Shown: piece by piece, positions 38,945 through 47,927 of the stretch
How the letters are laid out: the number at the start of each line of letters is the position of its first letter
How positions within the stretch are numbered: the first letter of the stretch is position 1
Source: Pararhizobium polonicum
Lineage (GTDB): Bacteria; Pseudomonadota; Alphaproteobacteria; Rhizobiales; Rhizobiaceae
NCBI RefSeq assembly: GCF_001687365.1
Contig: NZ_LGLV01000020.1
Location: 62,001 to 126,000 of the forward strand
Direction: 5' to 3'
Length of the DNA stretch: 64,000 nt
Position numbers and translations under genes: made by a program
Notes under the pieces: generated by a model
The model's database searches: none
What the model was told of the DNA's origin: nothing
Seen by the model: the letters and a program-made list of their open reading frames with translations, nothing else

Positions 38945-40231
38945 TTACATATGTCCGCCGCCAGCTTCAAGCTTGGCGGTGTCGTCGCCCGGGTGGGTGA
39001 AGAGCTTGCCTTTTTCCGCCCAGAGGACTGCAAGGATCGTCAATACGCCGAAGAGGGTAAAGCCGGCAAACAGCGGCTGGACCGTGCCGTTGAACATTTG
39101 CCCGACGGCGCCGCCGATCAGTGCGCCGCCGGTGGTGGAGACGAAGCCGGTGATCGCGGTTGCCGTTCCCGCCAGATGCCCCATCGGCTCGAGGCTGATG
39201 GCGGTGAAATTGGTGGCGATGACGGCGAACATCATCAAGAGAACGGAGAACAGCAGGTAGGCGAGCAGGAAGTCTGGCTTGCCGCCCAGCGAAATCAGCA
39301 GACCGGCGCCGGAGAGCAGCGTGAACAGGATCATCGCCACATGCGAGATGCGCCGCATGCCGAAGCTGCGGACGAAGTAGCCATTGGCGAAATTGGCAAC
39401 GGCGATGCCGCCGGCGGTTCCGGCAAAGGCGATCGGCAGCCAGTCGCCAAGGCCATAGACCTCGCCGAAGATCTGCTGGACGGTGACGATATAGGCGCAG
39501 ATGACGGCGGTGAACAGCGTCAGGCCGATCATGTAGCCGCAGGTGACGCGGTTGGTCAGAACGGTGCGGAAGCCCGAGACGACCGATGCCACCGATAGCG
39601 GCAGGCGTTCTTCCTTCGGCAGCGACTCCTGCAGGCGCATGGCTGCCCAGACAAAGAGGATGGCGCCGATGCCGCCGAGCAGGATGAAGATCCAGTGCCA
39701 GTTTGCGTAATAGATGACGGCCTGGCCGAGCGAGGGGGCGACGATCGGCACGATCATGAAGACGATCATCACATAGGACATGACGCGGGCCATTTCGCGG
39801 CCGCCGAAACAGTCGCGGACAACAGCCATGGTGGTGATTCGAACCGCGGCCGCGCCGATGCCCTGCACGAAGCGCAGGAGCAGCAGCATTTCAAAGCTCT
39901 GGGTTGCCGCCGCTCCAAGCATGGTCAGCGTGAAGAAGGCGAGACCGGCCAAGAGGATATTGCGGCGGCCGAATGTGTCGGACAAACTGCCGAAGACGAT
40001 CTGCGAGCAGCCGAAGCCGAGAAAGAAGACGCCGATGACCAGCTGCGTGTCGTTGGTGTTGGCGACGTTGAGCGAGTGGCCGATGGCGGGCAGGGCCGGC
40101 AGCATGATGTCGATCGCGACCGCAACGCTTGCGGTCATCAGAGCGATGGTGATGACGAATTCGAAGAAGCCGAGGCCTATTCGGGACGATCCGATATTTT
40201 CGATGTGTTCGGTGGCCGTGGTGGTGGACAT
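38945..40231 (-). CDS. Bcr/CflA-type MFS drug efflux transporter (second of tandem pair)
   Basis: The protein has 428 residues from ATG 40231. It has twelve predicted membrane helices with the DHA1 motif A region LSDTFGRRNILL in the loop after helix 2 and motif C-like IVAPSLGQAVIY in helix 5. It is a proton-coupled exporter of the Bcr/CflA subfamily; typical substrates are bicyclomycin, chloramphenicol or peptides, but specificity is unknown. It is 38 nt downstream of a paralogue in the same orientation. The Shine-Dalgarno is poor (AGG only), consistent with coupling to the upstream gene. Confidence 0.88.
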   Translation of the reverse strand: MSTTTATEHIENIGSSRIGLGFFEFVITIALMTASVAVAIDIMLPALPAIGHSLNVANTNDTQLVIGVFFLGFGCSQIVFGSLSDTFGRRNILLAGLAFFTLTMLGAAATQSFEMLLLLRFVQGIGAAAVRITTMAVVRDCFGGREMARVMSYVMIVFMIVPIVAPSLGQAVIYYANWHWIFILLGGIGAILFVWAAMRLQESLPKEERLPLSVASVVSGFRTVLTNRVTCGYMIGLTLFTAVICAYIVTVQQIFGEVYGLGDWLPIAFAGTAGGIAVANFANGYFVRSFGMRRISHVAMILFTLLSGAGLLISLGGKPDFLLAYLLFSVLLMMFAVIATNFTAISLEPMGHLAGTATAITGFVSTTGGALIGGAVGQMFNGTVQPLFAGFTLFGVLTILAVLWAEKGKLFTHPGDDTAKLEAGGGHM

Positions 40232-40269
40232 GAAGGAACCTATGAAAGTCTTGGGGGTGACGGAAGCCG

Positions 40270-41505
40270 TCAGATAGATGGATTGTGCGGGCTGAAAAGC
40301 TTGCCCTTCTCGGCAACGAGCACGAAAATCAGACCGATGACGGATACGGTCAGGAATCCGATCGCCAGCGGTGTGACCGTGCCGTCGAAAGCCTGGCCGA
40401 TCAGCGCGCCGATGGAGGCGCCGCCGATCGTCTGGGTAAAGCCCAGCACGGACGATGCCGTTCCGGCGACGTGACCGAGCGGCTCCATCGCCATGGCGTT
40501 GAAATTGGGGCCGATCAGGCCGAACTGGAACATGGCCGAAGCGTAGAGCAGGATGAAAAGCCAGAACGGAAGCGTTCCGAAGATCGACGCCACGGCCCAG
40601 ATCATGCTCGCGATCGTGAAGCCGATCAGGGCACCGTGCGACAGGCGGCGCATGCCGTAGCGCTTGACCAGCCGTGAGTTGGTGAAGGACGCGATCGCCA
40701 TCATGCCGGCAAAGCCTGCAAAGACCAGCGGAAACCAGTGGCCCAGGCCATAGATGCCGACGAGGATCTGCTGTGAGGAATTGATGAAGCCGAACAGCGA
40801 GCCGAAGATGAACGACGCGGCCAGCGAGTAACAAAGCGAGACGCGGTTGGTCAACACGATGCGGAAGCCGGCCAGGATGGACGTCACGGTGAACGGCCGG
40901 CGATGTTCGATAGACAGCGTTTCCGGCAGGCGTAGTGCCACCATCGTTGCCACCAGCAGCGCAAACACGCAGATGACGACGAAGATCATATGCCATTCGG
41001 CAAAGATCATGATCAGCTGGCCGATGCTGGGGGCGATGACCGGCACGATCATGAAGACCATCATGACCAGCGACATGACTTCGGCCATCATCCGGCCGCC
41101 ATAGACGTCGCGCACGATCGAGACGGTGATGACGCGGGTGGCGGCGGCACCAATACCCTGCATGAAGCGCAGTGCCAGAAGTCCGGAAAAGGACGGCACG
41201 AAGACGATGGCGAGCGCACAGAGCGCATAGATGCCAATGCCGCCGAGAAGCGGCAGCTTGCGGCCGAATCGATCGGACAGCGGGCCGAAGAACAGCTGCG
41301 CGCAGCCCATGCCGATGAGATAGGCGGTGATCACATATTGGCGCGTGTTTTCATCGACAACACCGAGACTGGCGCCGATCTCCTGCAGACCGGGCAGCAT
41401 GATGTCGATCGAAATCGCATTGATGGCCATCAGCAGCGCCATCAGGGCAATGAATTGTGGTTTTGACAAAGCCGGGATACCCGGTGCTTCGGATGTTATG
41501 GTCAT
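40270..41505 (-). CDS. Bcr/CflA-type MFS drug efflux transporter (first of tandem pair)
   Basis: The protein has 411 residues. ATG 41505 follows AGGAAAC, and the longer open frame upstream is not supported. It has twelve membrane helices, with motif A as GPLSDRFGRKLPLL and motif C as IAPSIGQLIM. It is clearly paralogous to the next gene in length, motifs and the C-terminal VAEKGKLF ending. The TATAAT-containing AT-rich stretch around 41612-41622 upstream may be part of its promoter. The two genes probably form a two-gene efflux operon. Confidence 0.88.
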   Translation of the reverse strand: MTITSEAPGIPALSKPQFIALMALLMAINAISIDIMLPGLQEIGASLGVVDENTRQYVITAYLIGMGCAQLFFGPLSDRFGRKLPLLGGIGIYALCALAIVFVPSFSGLLALRFMQGIGAAATRVITVSIVRDVYGGRMMAEVMSLVMMVFMIVPVIAPSIGQLIMIFAEWHMIFVVICVFALLVATMVALRLPETLSIEHRRPFTVTSILAGFRIVLTNRVSLCYSLAASFIFGSLFGFINSSQQILVGIYGLGHWFPLVFAGFAGMMAIASFTNSRLVKRYGMRRLSHGALIGFTIASMIWAVASIFGTLPFWLFILLYASAMFQFGLIGPNFNAMAMEPLGHVAGTASSVLGFTQTIGGASIGALIGQAFDGTVTPLAIGFLTVSVIGLIFVLVAEKGKLFSPHNPSI

Positions 41506-41729
41506 CGGGATAGTTTCCTGGCGGACGTGCCGGGCGCCTGAAACCGGAAACGGCAATGTTTCCCGGATGGATCAGGCGCAGATGAAAATGCTGGAGCCAG
41601 CGTATTATATATGCGGTTGGAAGCGCGGCTCCGAAGCGCTTTCAAGACAGAAACCGGTCCAGCCGGGTTTGGAAGAGCGCAGGCAAGATCGTGCCGGCGG
41701 CAACTGGGATAGAGGGAGGTCAGGAGGAT

Positions 41730-41804
41730 ATGATCCGGCCTCGTTCAATGGCGCAGAAACCTGCACTGCGCGTGCATACTCCCAACATCGCGACTGGCTT
41801 GTGA
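41730..41804 (+). CDS. Possible 24-residue small ORF with strong Shine-Dalgarno
   Basis: AGGAGG sits 2-3 nt before ATG 41730, in a stretch GGGAGGTCAGGAGGATATG, the best ribosome-binding site of this intergenic region. The frame encodes 24 residues beginning MIRPRSMAQKPALR and ends at TGA 41804. It is basic and has no hydrophobic segment. No gene follows on this strand within 4.7 kb, so it is not a leader peptide for a downstream gene. It may be chance. Only conservation in relatives could settle it. Confidence 0.22.
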   Translation: MIRPRSMAQKPALRVHTPNIATGL

Positions 41805-41878
41805 CAGTGGCTCATATTGGTTCCGGCTGATAAAGGCTGCGCAATATTAGTCAGTCATCACAATCTGCCGGAATCAAA

Positions 41879-41901
41879 AAAAGGCGGTGACCCGCCTTTT
41901 T
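41879..41901. terminator. Terminator of grxD
   Basis: AAAAGGCGG/CCGCCTTTT with a 4-nt loop (41879-41900), A-rich on one side and T-rich on the other, lies 29 nt beyond the grxD stop on the minus strand. Confidence 0.85.
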
Positions 41902-41929
41902 CAGCTGCCACTGTGGCCGAATTCAGGTT

Positions 41930-42265
41930 TCAGGCTGCGCCCTTGACGGCGATGCCCTGTTCCTCGAAATGCGACTGGAGTTCGCCAGCCTGGAACATTT
42001 CACGGACGATATCGCATCCGCCGATGAATTCGCCCTTGATGTAGAGCTGCGGGATGGTCGGCCAGTTGGAATAGTCCTTGATGCCTTGGCGAAGATCCGC
42101 ATCGGCGAGCACATTGATGCCCTTGTAGTCGACGCCGATATAATCGAGCATCTGGACCACCTGGCCGGAGAACCCACACTGGGGGAACTGGGGGGTGCCC
42201 TTCATGAAAAGAACGACATCGTTGCTCTTCACTTCATTGGCGATGAAATCGTTGATACCGCTCAT
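41930..42265 (-). CDS. grxD: Monothiol glutaredoxin, Grx4/GrxD type
   Basis: The protein has 111 residues. The active-site CGFS motif at C30 ([14 protein letters not shown]) marks the monothiol class, which binds a glutathione-coordinated [2Fe-2S] cluster and delivers or senses it. [19 protein letters not shown] is the GSH-binding region. CGFS glutaredoxins form a heterodimer with BolA proteins that holds an Fe-S cluster, and a bolA gene is 166 nt upstream in the same orientation. Confidence 0.96.
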   Translation of the reverse strand: MSGINDFIANEVKSNDVVLFMKGTPQFPQCGFSGQVVQMLDYIGVDYKGINVLADADLRQGIKDYSNWPTIPQLYIKGEFIGGCDIVREMFQAGELQSHFEEQGIAVKGAA

Positions 42266-42431
42266 GTCGTAGTCCTTCCTGCTCCCGCTTCAAGGGTCGG
42301 GGGTGTCGATCTCTGTTAGATAACATGCGCGCCGGTGATTTTCATCACCCGTTCGCAACAAAAATTGATGACTTGCAGGCCGGCAACAGGTCGGCACTCA
42401 AGTTTTACGGACGTCCAGTGTCAGCCTGCCT

Positions 42432-42665
42432 TCATTCCGGTGCGGAAGTCTGAAGGGCCAGGGCATGGAGAACACCCCCCATATTGCCCTTCAGCGCGTT
42501 GTAGACCATCTGGTGCTGCTGCACCCGGCTTTTGCCGCGAAAGGCTTCCGCCACGACTTCGGCCGCATAATGATCGCCGTCGCCGGCCAGATCCCGGATT
42601 GTCACCTTTGCGCCGGGAATGCCCGACTTGATCATGTCTTCGATATCGCCAGGTGCCATCGGCAT
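42432..42665 (-). CDS. bolA: BolA/IbaG family protein
   Basis: The protein has 77 residues, the small IbaG-like length. It has the class II KH-like fold with the conserved GDHYAAEVVAEAF and the H-x-x-V-Y motif QQHQMVYNALKG, with the cluster-ligand His. It partners the CGFS glutaredoxin encoded just downstream in Fe-S sensing or delivery. It begins 17 nt after the purL stop, so it may be part of the purL transcript. Confidence 0.93.
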   Translation of the reverse strand: MPMAPGDIEDMIKSGIPGAKVTIRDLAGDGDHYAAEVVAEAFRGKSRVQQHQMVYNALKGNMGGVLHALALQTSAPE

Positions 42666-42682
42666 GGTCTGTACTCCCTGAA

Positions 42683-44917
42683 TTACTCGGCGGCGATCAG
42701 TGTTTCGCCGTCCATGAAATCAGGGAACCATGATTCATGGGCCGAGCGCAATTGCAGAATTGCAAGCGGCTTGGCTGTGCCAAGCACGAGCTCGGTGCCG
42801 CCGGTGCTGCCGATGGAAGGCGCGGCCACGCCTGCGGCTTGCGCCCGCTCGGCCACAAGTGCCGCATGTTCCGGCTTCACGGTGACGACATAGCGGCCCT
42901 GATCCTCGCCGAAGAAGACCGGGATCGGATCGTGGCCGGCAACCGCCGAAACCTTGGCGCCGATACCCGACGCCATCGCCATTTCGGCAACGGCCAGCGC
43001 CAGGCCGCCCGAGGAGCAATCATGCACGGCAGTGGTCAGGCCATCGGTGATCAGCCCGCGGACGAAATCGCCGGTCTTGCGCTCATGAGCGAGATCGACA
43101 TGCGGGGCAGGGCCATCGGTACGGCCGTGGATGTCGCGCAGATAAACCGACTGGCCGAGATGCGTTCCAAGCCCTTCGGGTGCGCCGACGAGCAGGATGG
43201 TCTCGCCTTCCGCCGCAAAGCGGATACGCGCCATCTGCGACCAGTCGCCAAGCAGGCCGACGCCGCCGATCGTCGGGGTCGGCAGGATGCCCTGACCGTT
43301 GGTTTCGTTGTAGAGCGAGACATTGCCGGAAACGATCGGGAAATCGAGTGCGCGGCAGGCTTCGCCGATGCCCTTGATGGCATGAACCAGCTGGCTCATG
43401 ATTTCCGGGCGTTCCGGATTGCCGAAATTGAGGTTGTCGGTGGCCGCCAGCGGCAGTGCGCCGGTCGCGGTGATATTACGCCAGCATTCGGCCACGGCCT
43501 GCTTGCCGCCTTCGAACGGGTCGGCCTCGACATAACGGGGCGTCACGTCGGAGGAGAAGGCCAGCGCCTTGGTCGGATGGCCTTCGACGCGCACGACACC
43601 GGCGTCACCGCCGGGAAGCTGCAGCGAATTGCCCTGGATCAGCGTGTCGTACTGCTCGTAAACCCAGCGGCGCGAGGAGTTGTTGGCGGAGCCCACCAGC
43701 GCCAGGACGGCATCGGCGACATTGGCCTGCGGCACATCGCCGGCAGCCAATGGGGCTGCGGCGGTGGCTGGCGTCCAGGGGCGGTCGTATTCCGGTGCCT
43801 GATCACCCAGATCCTTGATCGGCAGGTTGGCGACTTCCTCGCCCTGATGCAGCACGCGGAACCGCAGGTCGTCGGTTGTCTTGCCGACGATGGCGAAATC
43901 CAGACCCCATTTGACGAAGATCGCCTTGGCGATCTCTTCCTTGGCGGGCTCAAGCACCATGAGCATGCGCTCCTGGCTTTCCGACAGCATCATTTCATAG
44001 GCCGTCATGCGCTCTTCGCGCACCGGCACCTTGTCCAGTTCCAGCTCGATGCCGAGGTCGCCCTTGGCGCCCATTTCGACGGCCGAGCAGGTGAGGCCAG
44101 CGGCACCCATGTCCTGAATGGCGATGACCGCACCGGTCTTCATCAGTTCGAGGCAGGCTTCGAGCAGGCATTTTTCGGTGAAGGGGTCTCCGACCTGCAC
44201 GGTCGGACGCTTCTCTTCGATCGATTCGTCGAACTCGGCCGAGGCCATGGTCGCGCCGCCGACGCCATCGCGGCCGGTCTTGGCGCCGAGATAGACGACC
44301 GGCAGGCCGACGCCCTTGGCTTCCGACAGGAAGATCGCATCCGACTTGGCAAGGCCTGCAGCAAAGGCATTGACGAGGATATTGCCGTTATAGCGGGCGT
44401 CGAACTCGACTTCGCCGCCGACCGTCGGCACGCCGAACGAGTTGCCGTAACCGCCGACGCCGGCAACGACGCCGGAGACGAGATGGCGGGTCTTGGGATG
44501 ATCCGGCGAACCGAAGCGCAGCGCGTTCATCGCCGCGATCGGACGGGCGCCCATGGTGAAGACGTCACGCAGGATGCCGCCGACACCGGTCGCAGCGCCC
44601 TGATAGGGCTCGATATAGGACGGATGATTGTGGCTCTCCATCTTGAAGACCACGACGTCGCCATCGTCGATATCGACGACGCCGGCGTTCTCGCCCGGTC
44701 CCTGGATAACGCGCGGGCCGGTGGTCGGCAGCGTGCGCAGCCATTTCTTCGAGGACTTGTAGGAGCAGTGCTCGTTCCACATGGCCGAGAAGATGCCGAG
44801 TTCCGTAAAGCTCGGCTCGCGGCCGATCAGGTCCAGAATGCGCTGATACTCATCCGGCTTCAGGCCGTGCGAGGCAATCAACTCGGGGGTGATGGGGCGG
44901 GTATTGGAAATGGTCAT
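42683..44917 (-). CDS. purL: Phosphoribosylformylglycinamidine synthase subunit PurL (FGAM synthase large subunit)
   Basis: The protein has 744 residues from ATG 44917, the short Bacillus-type PurL that needs PurQ and PurS. It converts FGAR, ATP and ammonia to FGAM, with ammonia provided by PurQ. Conserved parts are [33 protein letters not shown], and [15 protein letters not shown]. The ATP- and Mg-binding repeats are present. PurS and PurQ are encoded about 3.5 kb upstream on the same strand, and bolA follows within 17 nt. The promoter is not obvious in the 183-nt gap to the MocR gene. Confidence 0.97.
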   Translation of the reverse strand: MTISNTRPITPELIASHGLKPDEYQRILDLIGREPSFTELGIFSAMWNEHCSYKSSKKWLRTLPTTGPRVIQGPGENAGVVDIDDGDVVVFKMESHNHPSYIEPYQGAATGVGGILRDVFTMGARPIAAMNALRFGSPDHPKTRHLVSGVVAGVGGYGNSFGVPTVGGEVEFDARYNGNILVNAFAAGLAKSDAIFLSEAKGVGLPVVYLGAKTGRDGVGGATMASAEFDESIEEKRPTVQVGDPFTEKCLLEACLELMKTGAVIAIQDMGAAGLTCSAVEMGAKGDLGIELELDKVPVREERMTAYEMMLSESQERMLMVLEPAKEEIAKAIFVKWGLDFAIVGKTTDDLRFRVLHQGEEVANLPIKDLGDQAPEYDRPWTPATAAAPLAAGDVPQANVADAVLALVGSANNSSRRWVYEQYDTLIQGNSLQLPGGDAGVVRVEGHPTKALAFSSDVTPRYVEADPFEGGKQAVAECWRNITATGALPLAATDNLNFGNPERPEIMSQLVHAIKGIGEACRALDFPIVSGNVSLYNETNGQGILPTPTIGGVGLLGDWSQMARIRFAAEGETILLVGAPEGLGTHLGQSVYLRDIHGRTDGPAPHVDLAHERKTGDFVRGLITDGLTTAVHDCSSGGLALAVAEMAMASGIGAKVSAVAGHDPIPVFFGEDQGRYVVTVKPEHAALVAERAQAAGVAAPSIGSTGGTELVLGTAKPLAILQLRSAHESWFPDFMDGETLIAAE

Positions 44918-45100
44918 CGTGGTCCATTCGGTCCGTTGGAGCATCCCGGACGGCGTCAGAGCCGATTGCGTGCAGGGCTGCGTCAAAACAAAGAGATCGC
45001 GTCGGCGTTTCTTTAGCCGATGCACTTCCGGGATGCGACAGGAAAATGGCGAGAAAGCACAGGAGATCGTGTGCTTTTCGCCGATAAAGTCAGCTTTCGT

Positions 45101-46519
45101 TCAGGCGAAGCTGTCGTAGCCCGTGCGGCCGCTGTCCAGCAGGCGCCGCAGCGTCAGGAAACCGCGCCGGACCTCGTTGCGGTCGGCGGGTGAGGAGAAG
45201 CCGATCCGGACGCGGTGGTAGACGCTCTCGGTCCGTCCGGCCTTGAATTCGTCCTCATCATCGACCAGCACGCCTTCCTCGAAAGCCGCGTGCTTGAAAG
45301 TGCCCGAAAACCACGGCTCGGACAGTTTCAGCCAGAGGAAAGGCACATGCGGATGCGAGTTGAACTCGATGCCTGAAAAGATTTCGCGGGCCATCTGTTC
45401 GCGCGCCCGGATCTCGTCGATGCAGCGGGAGCGCAGGATCGCGGCCTCGCCGCTGAGGACGAGGCGGGAGCAGAGTTCGGCCAGAAGAAAGGGCATGCCG
45501 CCGCTGACCATCTTGTGGGCGATGCGGATGCGCTGGCTGAAATGCGGCGGGCAGGCGACCCAACCGCCGCGCACGCCGGCGGCAACCGATTTCGACAGGC
45601 CGCCGACGAGGAATGTCCGCTCCGGCGCAAGTTCGGCGAGAAGCGGGGTCATGTCGCCACTCATGGCGCCGTAAAGATCGTCTTCCAGCAGCCAGACACC
45701 ATAACGGCGGGCAATATCGGCGATCGCCTGCCGACGTTCCAGCGACAGCGTGACAACAGTCGGGTTTTGCGCTGTCGGCATCAGGAAGGCGAGTTTTGGA
45801 TGCTGCTGGGCGCAGACGCGCTCGAAGTCTTCGGGATCGAGGCCGTAATCGTCGGTCCGCAGCAAAATCGTCCGGCGGCCGATGAGGCCGGCGCTTCGGC
45901 TGATTTGCGAATAGGTGACGTTCTCAAACGCGATCTTGTCGCCCGGTGCCGTGACGGCGGCGATGACCGCGACCGCACCGGCATGGGCACCGAGGGTGGG
46001 TACGATTCTGTCGGCTTGCGGGCGAAATGTCCCCTTGGCCAGCCATTGGCTGCCCGCCTCGAACCAATGCTGCGGGAAGTCGCGGGCGTAGCTGGCAATA
46101 TCGGCGTGGTGCTCGCGGCTGATATCGACCAGCACCTTTTCCAGCGATGCGCCCTGGCCGATATCGGGTGCCGCCGTGCTGTCGAATCTGAGCTTACCCG
46201 GCGGCGCCTTGATCGGACGGGTGCCGGCGAGGGCTGCCGTCATCGGATCGGCCTGTTCGGCCGGCCGCAATTCGGCATTGTTGAGCACATAGGTGCCCCG
46301 GCCGACTTCGCCGCTGACAAGCCCGCGTTCGCGCACGAGATGGTAGGCCCGGCCGATCGTGCCGATTGTCACGCCGATATCGAAGGCGAGGTTGCGCTGC
46401 GGGGGCAATTTCGTACCGGCGGTCAAAACGCCGCCGGCAATCGCCTGCTCGATCTGGTCGGCAATGCGGGCGTAAAGCGGGCCTTGGCCTTGGCCGGGGT
46501 CTGGCATCCAAGTTGTCAT
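45101..46519 (-). CDS. MocR-type regulator (GntR wHTH fused to aminotransferase-like domain)
   Basis: The protein has 472 residues. The N-terminal winged helix is about 10-80 (LYARIADQIEQAI to TIGRAYHLVRERGLVSGEVGRGTY). The rest resembles PLP-dependent fold-type I aminotransferases, with the predicted PLP lysine K310 in GGLSKSVAAGVRGGW. MocR regulators such as PdxR and GabR control vitamin B6 or amine metabolism genes, often divergently transcribed. The mRNA may be leaderless: a strong promoter places the start point 2-3 nt before the ATG. Matching palindromes overlap the start codon and the -35, suggesting autoregulation. A DUF1127 gene is divergent. Confidence 0.93.
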   Translation of the reverse strand: MTTWMPDPGQGQGPLYARIADQIEQAIAGGVLTAGTKLPPQRNLAFDIGVTIGTIGRAYHLVRERGLVSGEVGRGTYVLNNAELRPAEQADPMTAALAGTRPIKAPPGKLRFDSTAAPDIGQGASLEKVLVDISREHHADIASYARDFPQHWFEAGSQWLAKGTFRPQADRIVPTLGAHAGAVAVIAAVTAPGDKIAFENVTYSQISRSAGLIGRRTILLRTDDYGLDPEDFERVCAQQHPKLAFLMPTAQNPTVVTLSLERRQAIADIARRYGVWLLEDDLYGAMSGDMTPLLAELAPERTFLVGGLSKSVAAGVRGGWVACPPHFSQRIRIAHKMVSGGMPFLLAELCSRLVLSGEAAILRSRCIDEIRAREQMAREIFSGIEFNSHPHVPFLWLKLSEPWFSGTFKHAAFEEGVLVDDEDEFKAGRTESVYHRVRIGFSSPADRNEVRRGFLTLRRLLDSGRTGYDSFA

Positions 46520-46564
46520 GGTGACAATTTCTACATTGCATCCCTTTCGGTGTCAATTATGACA
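46513..46564. promoter_or_regulatory. mocR promoter with two operator-like palindromes
   Basis: On the minus strand -35 TTGACA (46556-46551) and -10 TAGAAA (46533-46528) have a 17-bp spacer, predicting a start at about 46521, two bases before the ATG (46519). Palindrome TTGTCA-N3-TGACAA (46513-46527) covers the start codon and start point. TGTCA-N4-TGACA (46551-46564) covers the -35. Their centres are about 37 bp apart, so a dimeric regulator could bridge them. TGCAAT-type words (near 46536, 46565, 46585 and 46615) are a further repeated element. Self-binding by the MocR protein is inferred, not shown. Confidence 0.65.
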
Positions 46565-46603
46565 ATGCAATATCAAAAAATAACCATTGCAATCGGCGGA
46601 GTG

Positions 46604-46855
46604 ATGACAATGAGTGCAATATGTGCGGATGACGATGCAACTTGTTCGACCGGGACGGGTGCAATCCCGGTTCAGCGTGGTTTTGCTGCGGGTCTGAAGC
46701 GTTTCGTCTGGCGGGTGATCGGCTGGATTGTCCAGTATGAGGAAAAGCGGCTCAGCCGTATTGCGCTGTCCGAACTGACGGATGAGCAGCTTGCCGATAT
46801 CGGCGTGACGCCGTCGGAAGCGCGCCGTGAGGCGGCGCGTCCTTTCTCGAGCTAA
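46604..46855 (+). CDS. DUF1127 small protein
   Basis: The protein has 83 residues from ATG 46604, with GGCGGAG directly upstream; two earlier in-frame ATGs (46559, 46565) lie in the operator region. Residues about 45-80 (RLSRIALSELTDEQLADIGVTPSEARREA) carry the DUF1127 (YjiS-like) motif of short proteins, which are common in rhizobia. Some such proteins in Agrobacterium and Rhodobacter affect RNA metabolism and phosphate or stress responses. Divergent from mocR and possibly co-regulated by it. Function unknown. Confidence 0.85.
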   Translation: MTMSAICADDDATCSTGTGAIPVQRGFAAGLKRFVWRVIGWIVQYEEKRLSRIALSELTDEQLADIGVTPSEARREAARPFSS

Positions 46856-46867
46856 CCGATCCCCAGG

Positions 46868-47215
46868 CTAAAGAAGTTCAAGCACCCTGGTTTTGGGACG
46901 ACAGACTTTGATGCCTTTTTCCGTCACGACGATCGGTCTCTCGATCAGTTCGGGGTGGGCCAGCATCGCGTCGATGATCTCCCGGTCCGTCTTCTTCTCG
47001 TCATCGAGGTTGAGCGACAGGTAAACGCGCTCTTTCGTGCGGAGCAATTGACGCGGCGACATGTCCATGGCGAGCAGTAGCGCCAGCATCTCCTCGTGGC
47101 TCGGCGGCGTCTTCATATAGTCATTGATGATGGGTTCGATACCCGCCTCACGGATGATATCGAGAACCGCGCGGGACGTGGAGCAGCGGTTGTTGTGATA
47201 AATCATAACGCTCAT
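46868..47215 (-). CDS. ArsC-family (arsenate reductase-like) protein
   Basis: The protein has 115 residues. The catalytic motif HNNRCSTSR has C11 as in glutaredoxin-linked ArsC, and SLNLDDEKKTDREIIDAML and RPIVVTEKGIKVCRPK match the family with the arginine that binds the oxyanion. No arsB, arsR or acr3 gene is nearby, so it may be a YfgD-type relative rather than true resistance. Its upstream region also holds the terminator of the lipoprotein gene. Confidence 0.87.
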   Translation of the reverse strand: MSVMIYHNNRCSTSRAVLDIIREAGIEPIINDYMKTPPSHEEMLALLLAMDMSPRQLLRTKERVYLSLNLDDEKKTDREIIDAMLAHPELIERPIVVTEKGIKVCRPKTRVLELL

Positions 47216-47420
47216 GAATATGCCTTTGGTGACAACAGGACACGGGAGGAATTCGGCGGAACGGGTGCGGACAGATGTCCGCGCCTAGCACGCGAGATAG
47301 CGCGGCTTCATGACAGGTGTGAGAGTGATGTTTCCGGTTTTAGCGCACAAAAATACGCCCTTTGATTGCATTTGTTCAGCAAGGGGCTTCTTCAGTTGAT
47401 TGTCTGGCAAAATTTGGAAA

Positions 47421-47463
47421 AAGAAAAGCCGCAAGAAGTAACGATAATGCCGCACGCTTGCGG
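47421..47463 (-). terminator. Terminator-like hairpin after the lipoprotein gene
   Basis: On the minus strand arms CCGCAAG/CTTGCGG (47457-47463 and 47429-47435) enclose a 21-nt loop and are followed by CTTTTCTTTTT. It is about 17 nt beyond the lipoprotein stop codon. The large loop makes it less certain. Confidence 0.55.
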
Positions 47464-47480
47464 TTCATTGCGCTCTTCGG

Positions 47481-47876
47481 CTAGCTGCAGCCGTTGCCGC
47501 CGGCAGCCCAGCGCTTGATGTCTGTCGTCATCCGCGCCCCGACAGGCTCATTGAACAGCGGTCCGAAGGCCTGCAGGCGGGCAGGGTGCCCTTCCGCCTG
47601 AACGACGGCGAGCGGCCGGGACTCAGGCGAATTGCGCTTGACGAGCAGTATCCGCGGGCGCCCGGAGAACGAATTGAGTTCCGGGGCCAGACGATAGGCC
47701 TTGAAGGCGGCGTCACCGGACTTGAACCAGCAGGCATTGGCGCCGAGCGCCACCCGTTCCATGGTCGCCAGCGCGGCGGTGTTCTGGGCCGGCGGCGGCG
47801 GACTGGCCGACTGGCAGCCGGCAACGAGCGCAAGCGTGGAAACAGTGATGAAACGGATGAAAGCTGTGCCACGCAT
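47481..47876 (-). CDS. Small lipoprotein of unknown function
   Basis: The protein has 131 residues with a lipobox ALVAGC (C21) after a short hydrophobic signal, then a Pro/Ser-rich linker and a small folded domain containing cysteines (ANACWFKSGD, GGNGCS). The pattern resembles small rhizobial outer-membrane lipoproteins, but I do not recognise a named family. It lies between purQ and the arsC-like gene on the same strand, with 51 nt to purQ. Confidence 0.72.
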   Translation of the reverse strand: MRGTAFIRFITVSTLALVAGCQSASPPPPAQNTAALATMERVALGANACWFKSGDAAFKAYRLAPELNSFSGRPRILLVKRNSPESRPLAVVQAEGHPARLQAFGPLFNEPVGARMTTDIKRWAAGGNGCS

Positions 47877-47927
47877 CGGAAGGCCCCTGTGATTCGATCT
47901 TGAGGGTGCCTTCTATCAGACCGAATG

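Larger units (their letters stand above)
41506..41929. other. Intergenic region between the MFS pair and grxD
   Basis: 424 bases that hold the MFS promoter region and, on the plus strand, a tiny open frame with an unusually strong ribosome-binding site (41730-41804). A terminator sits near the right end. Nothing else is recognisable. Confidence 0.45.

Noticed and set aside
42737-45016. Open frame of 759 codons on the plus strand
   Set aside because: It is antisense to purL; the product has no family resemblance and the purL frame is certain.
46868-47215. Arsenic resistance operon
   Set aside because: Only the ArsC-like protein is present; no arsB, acr3, arsH or arsR gene is nearby.
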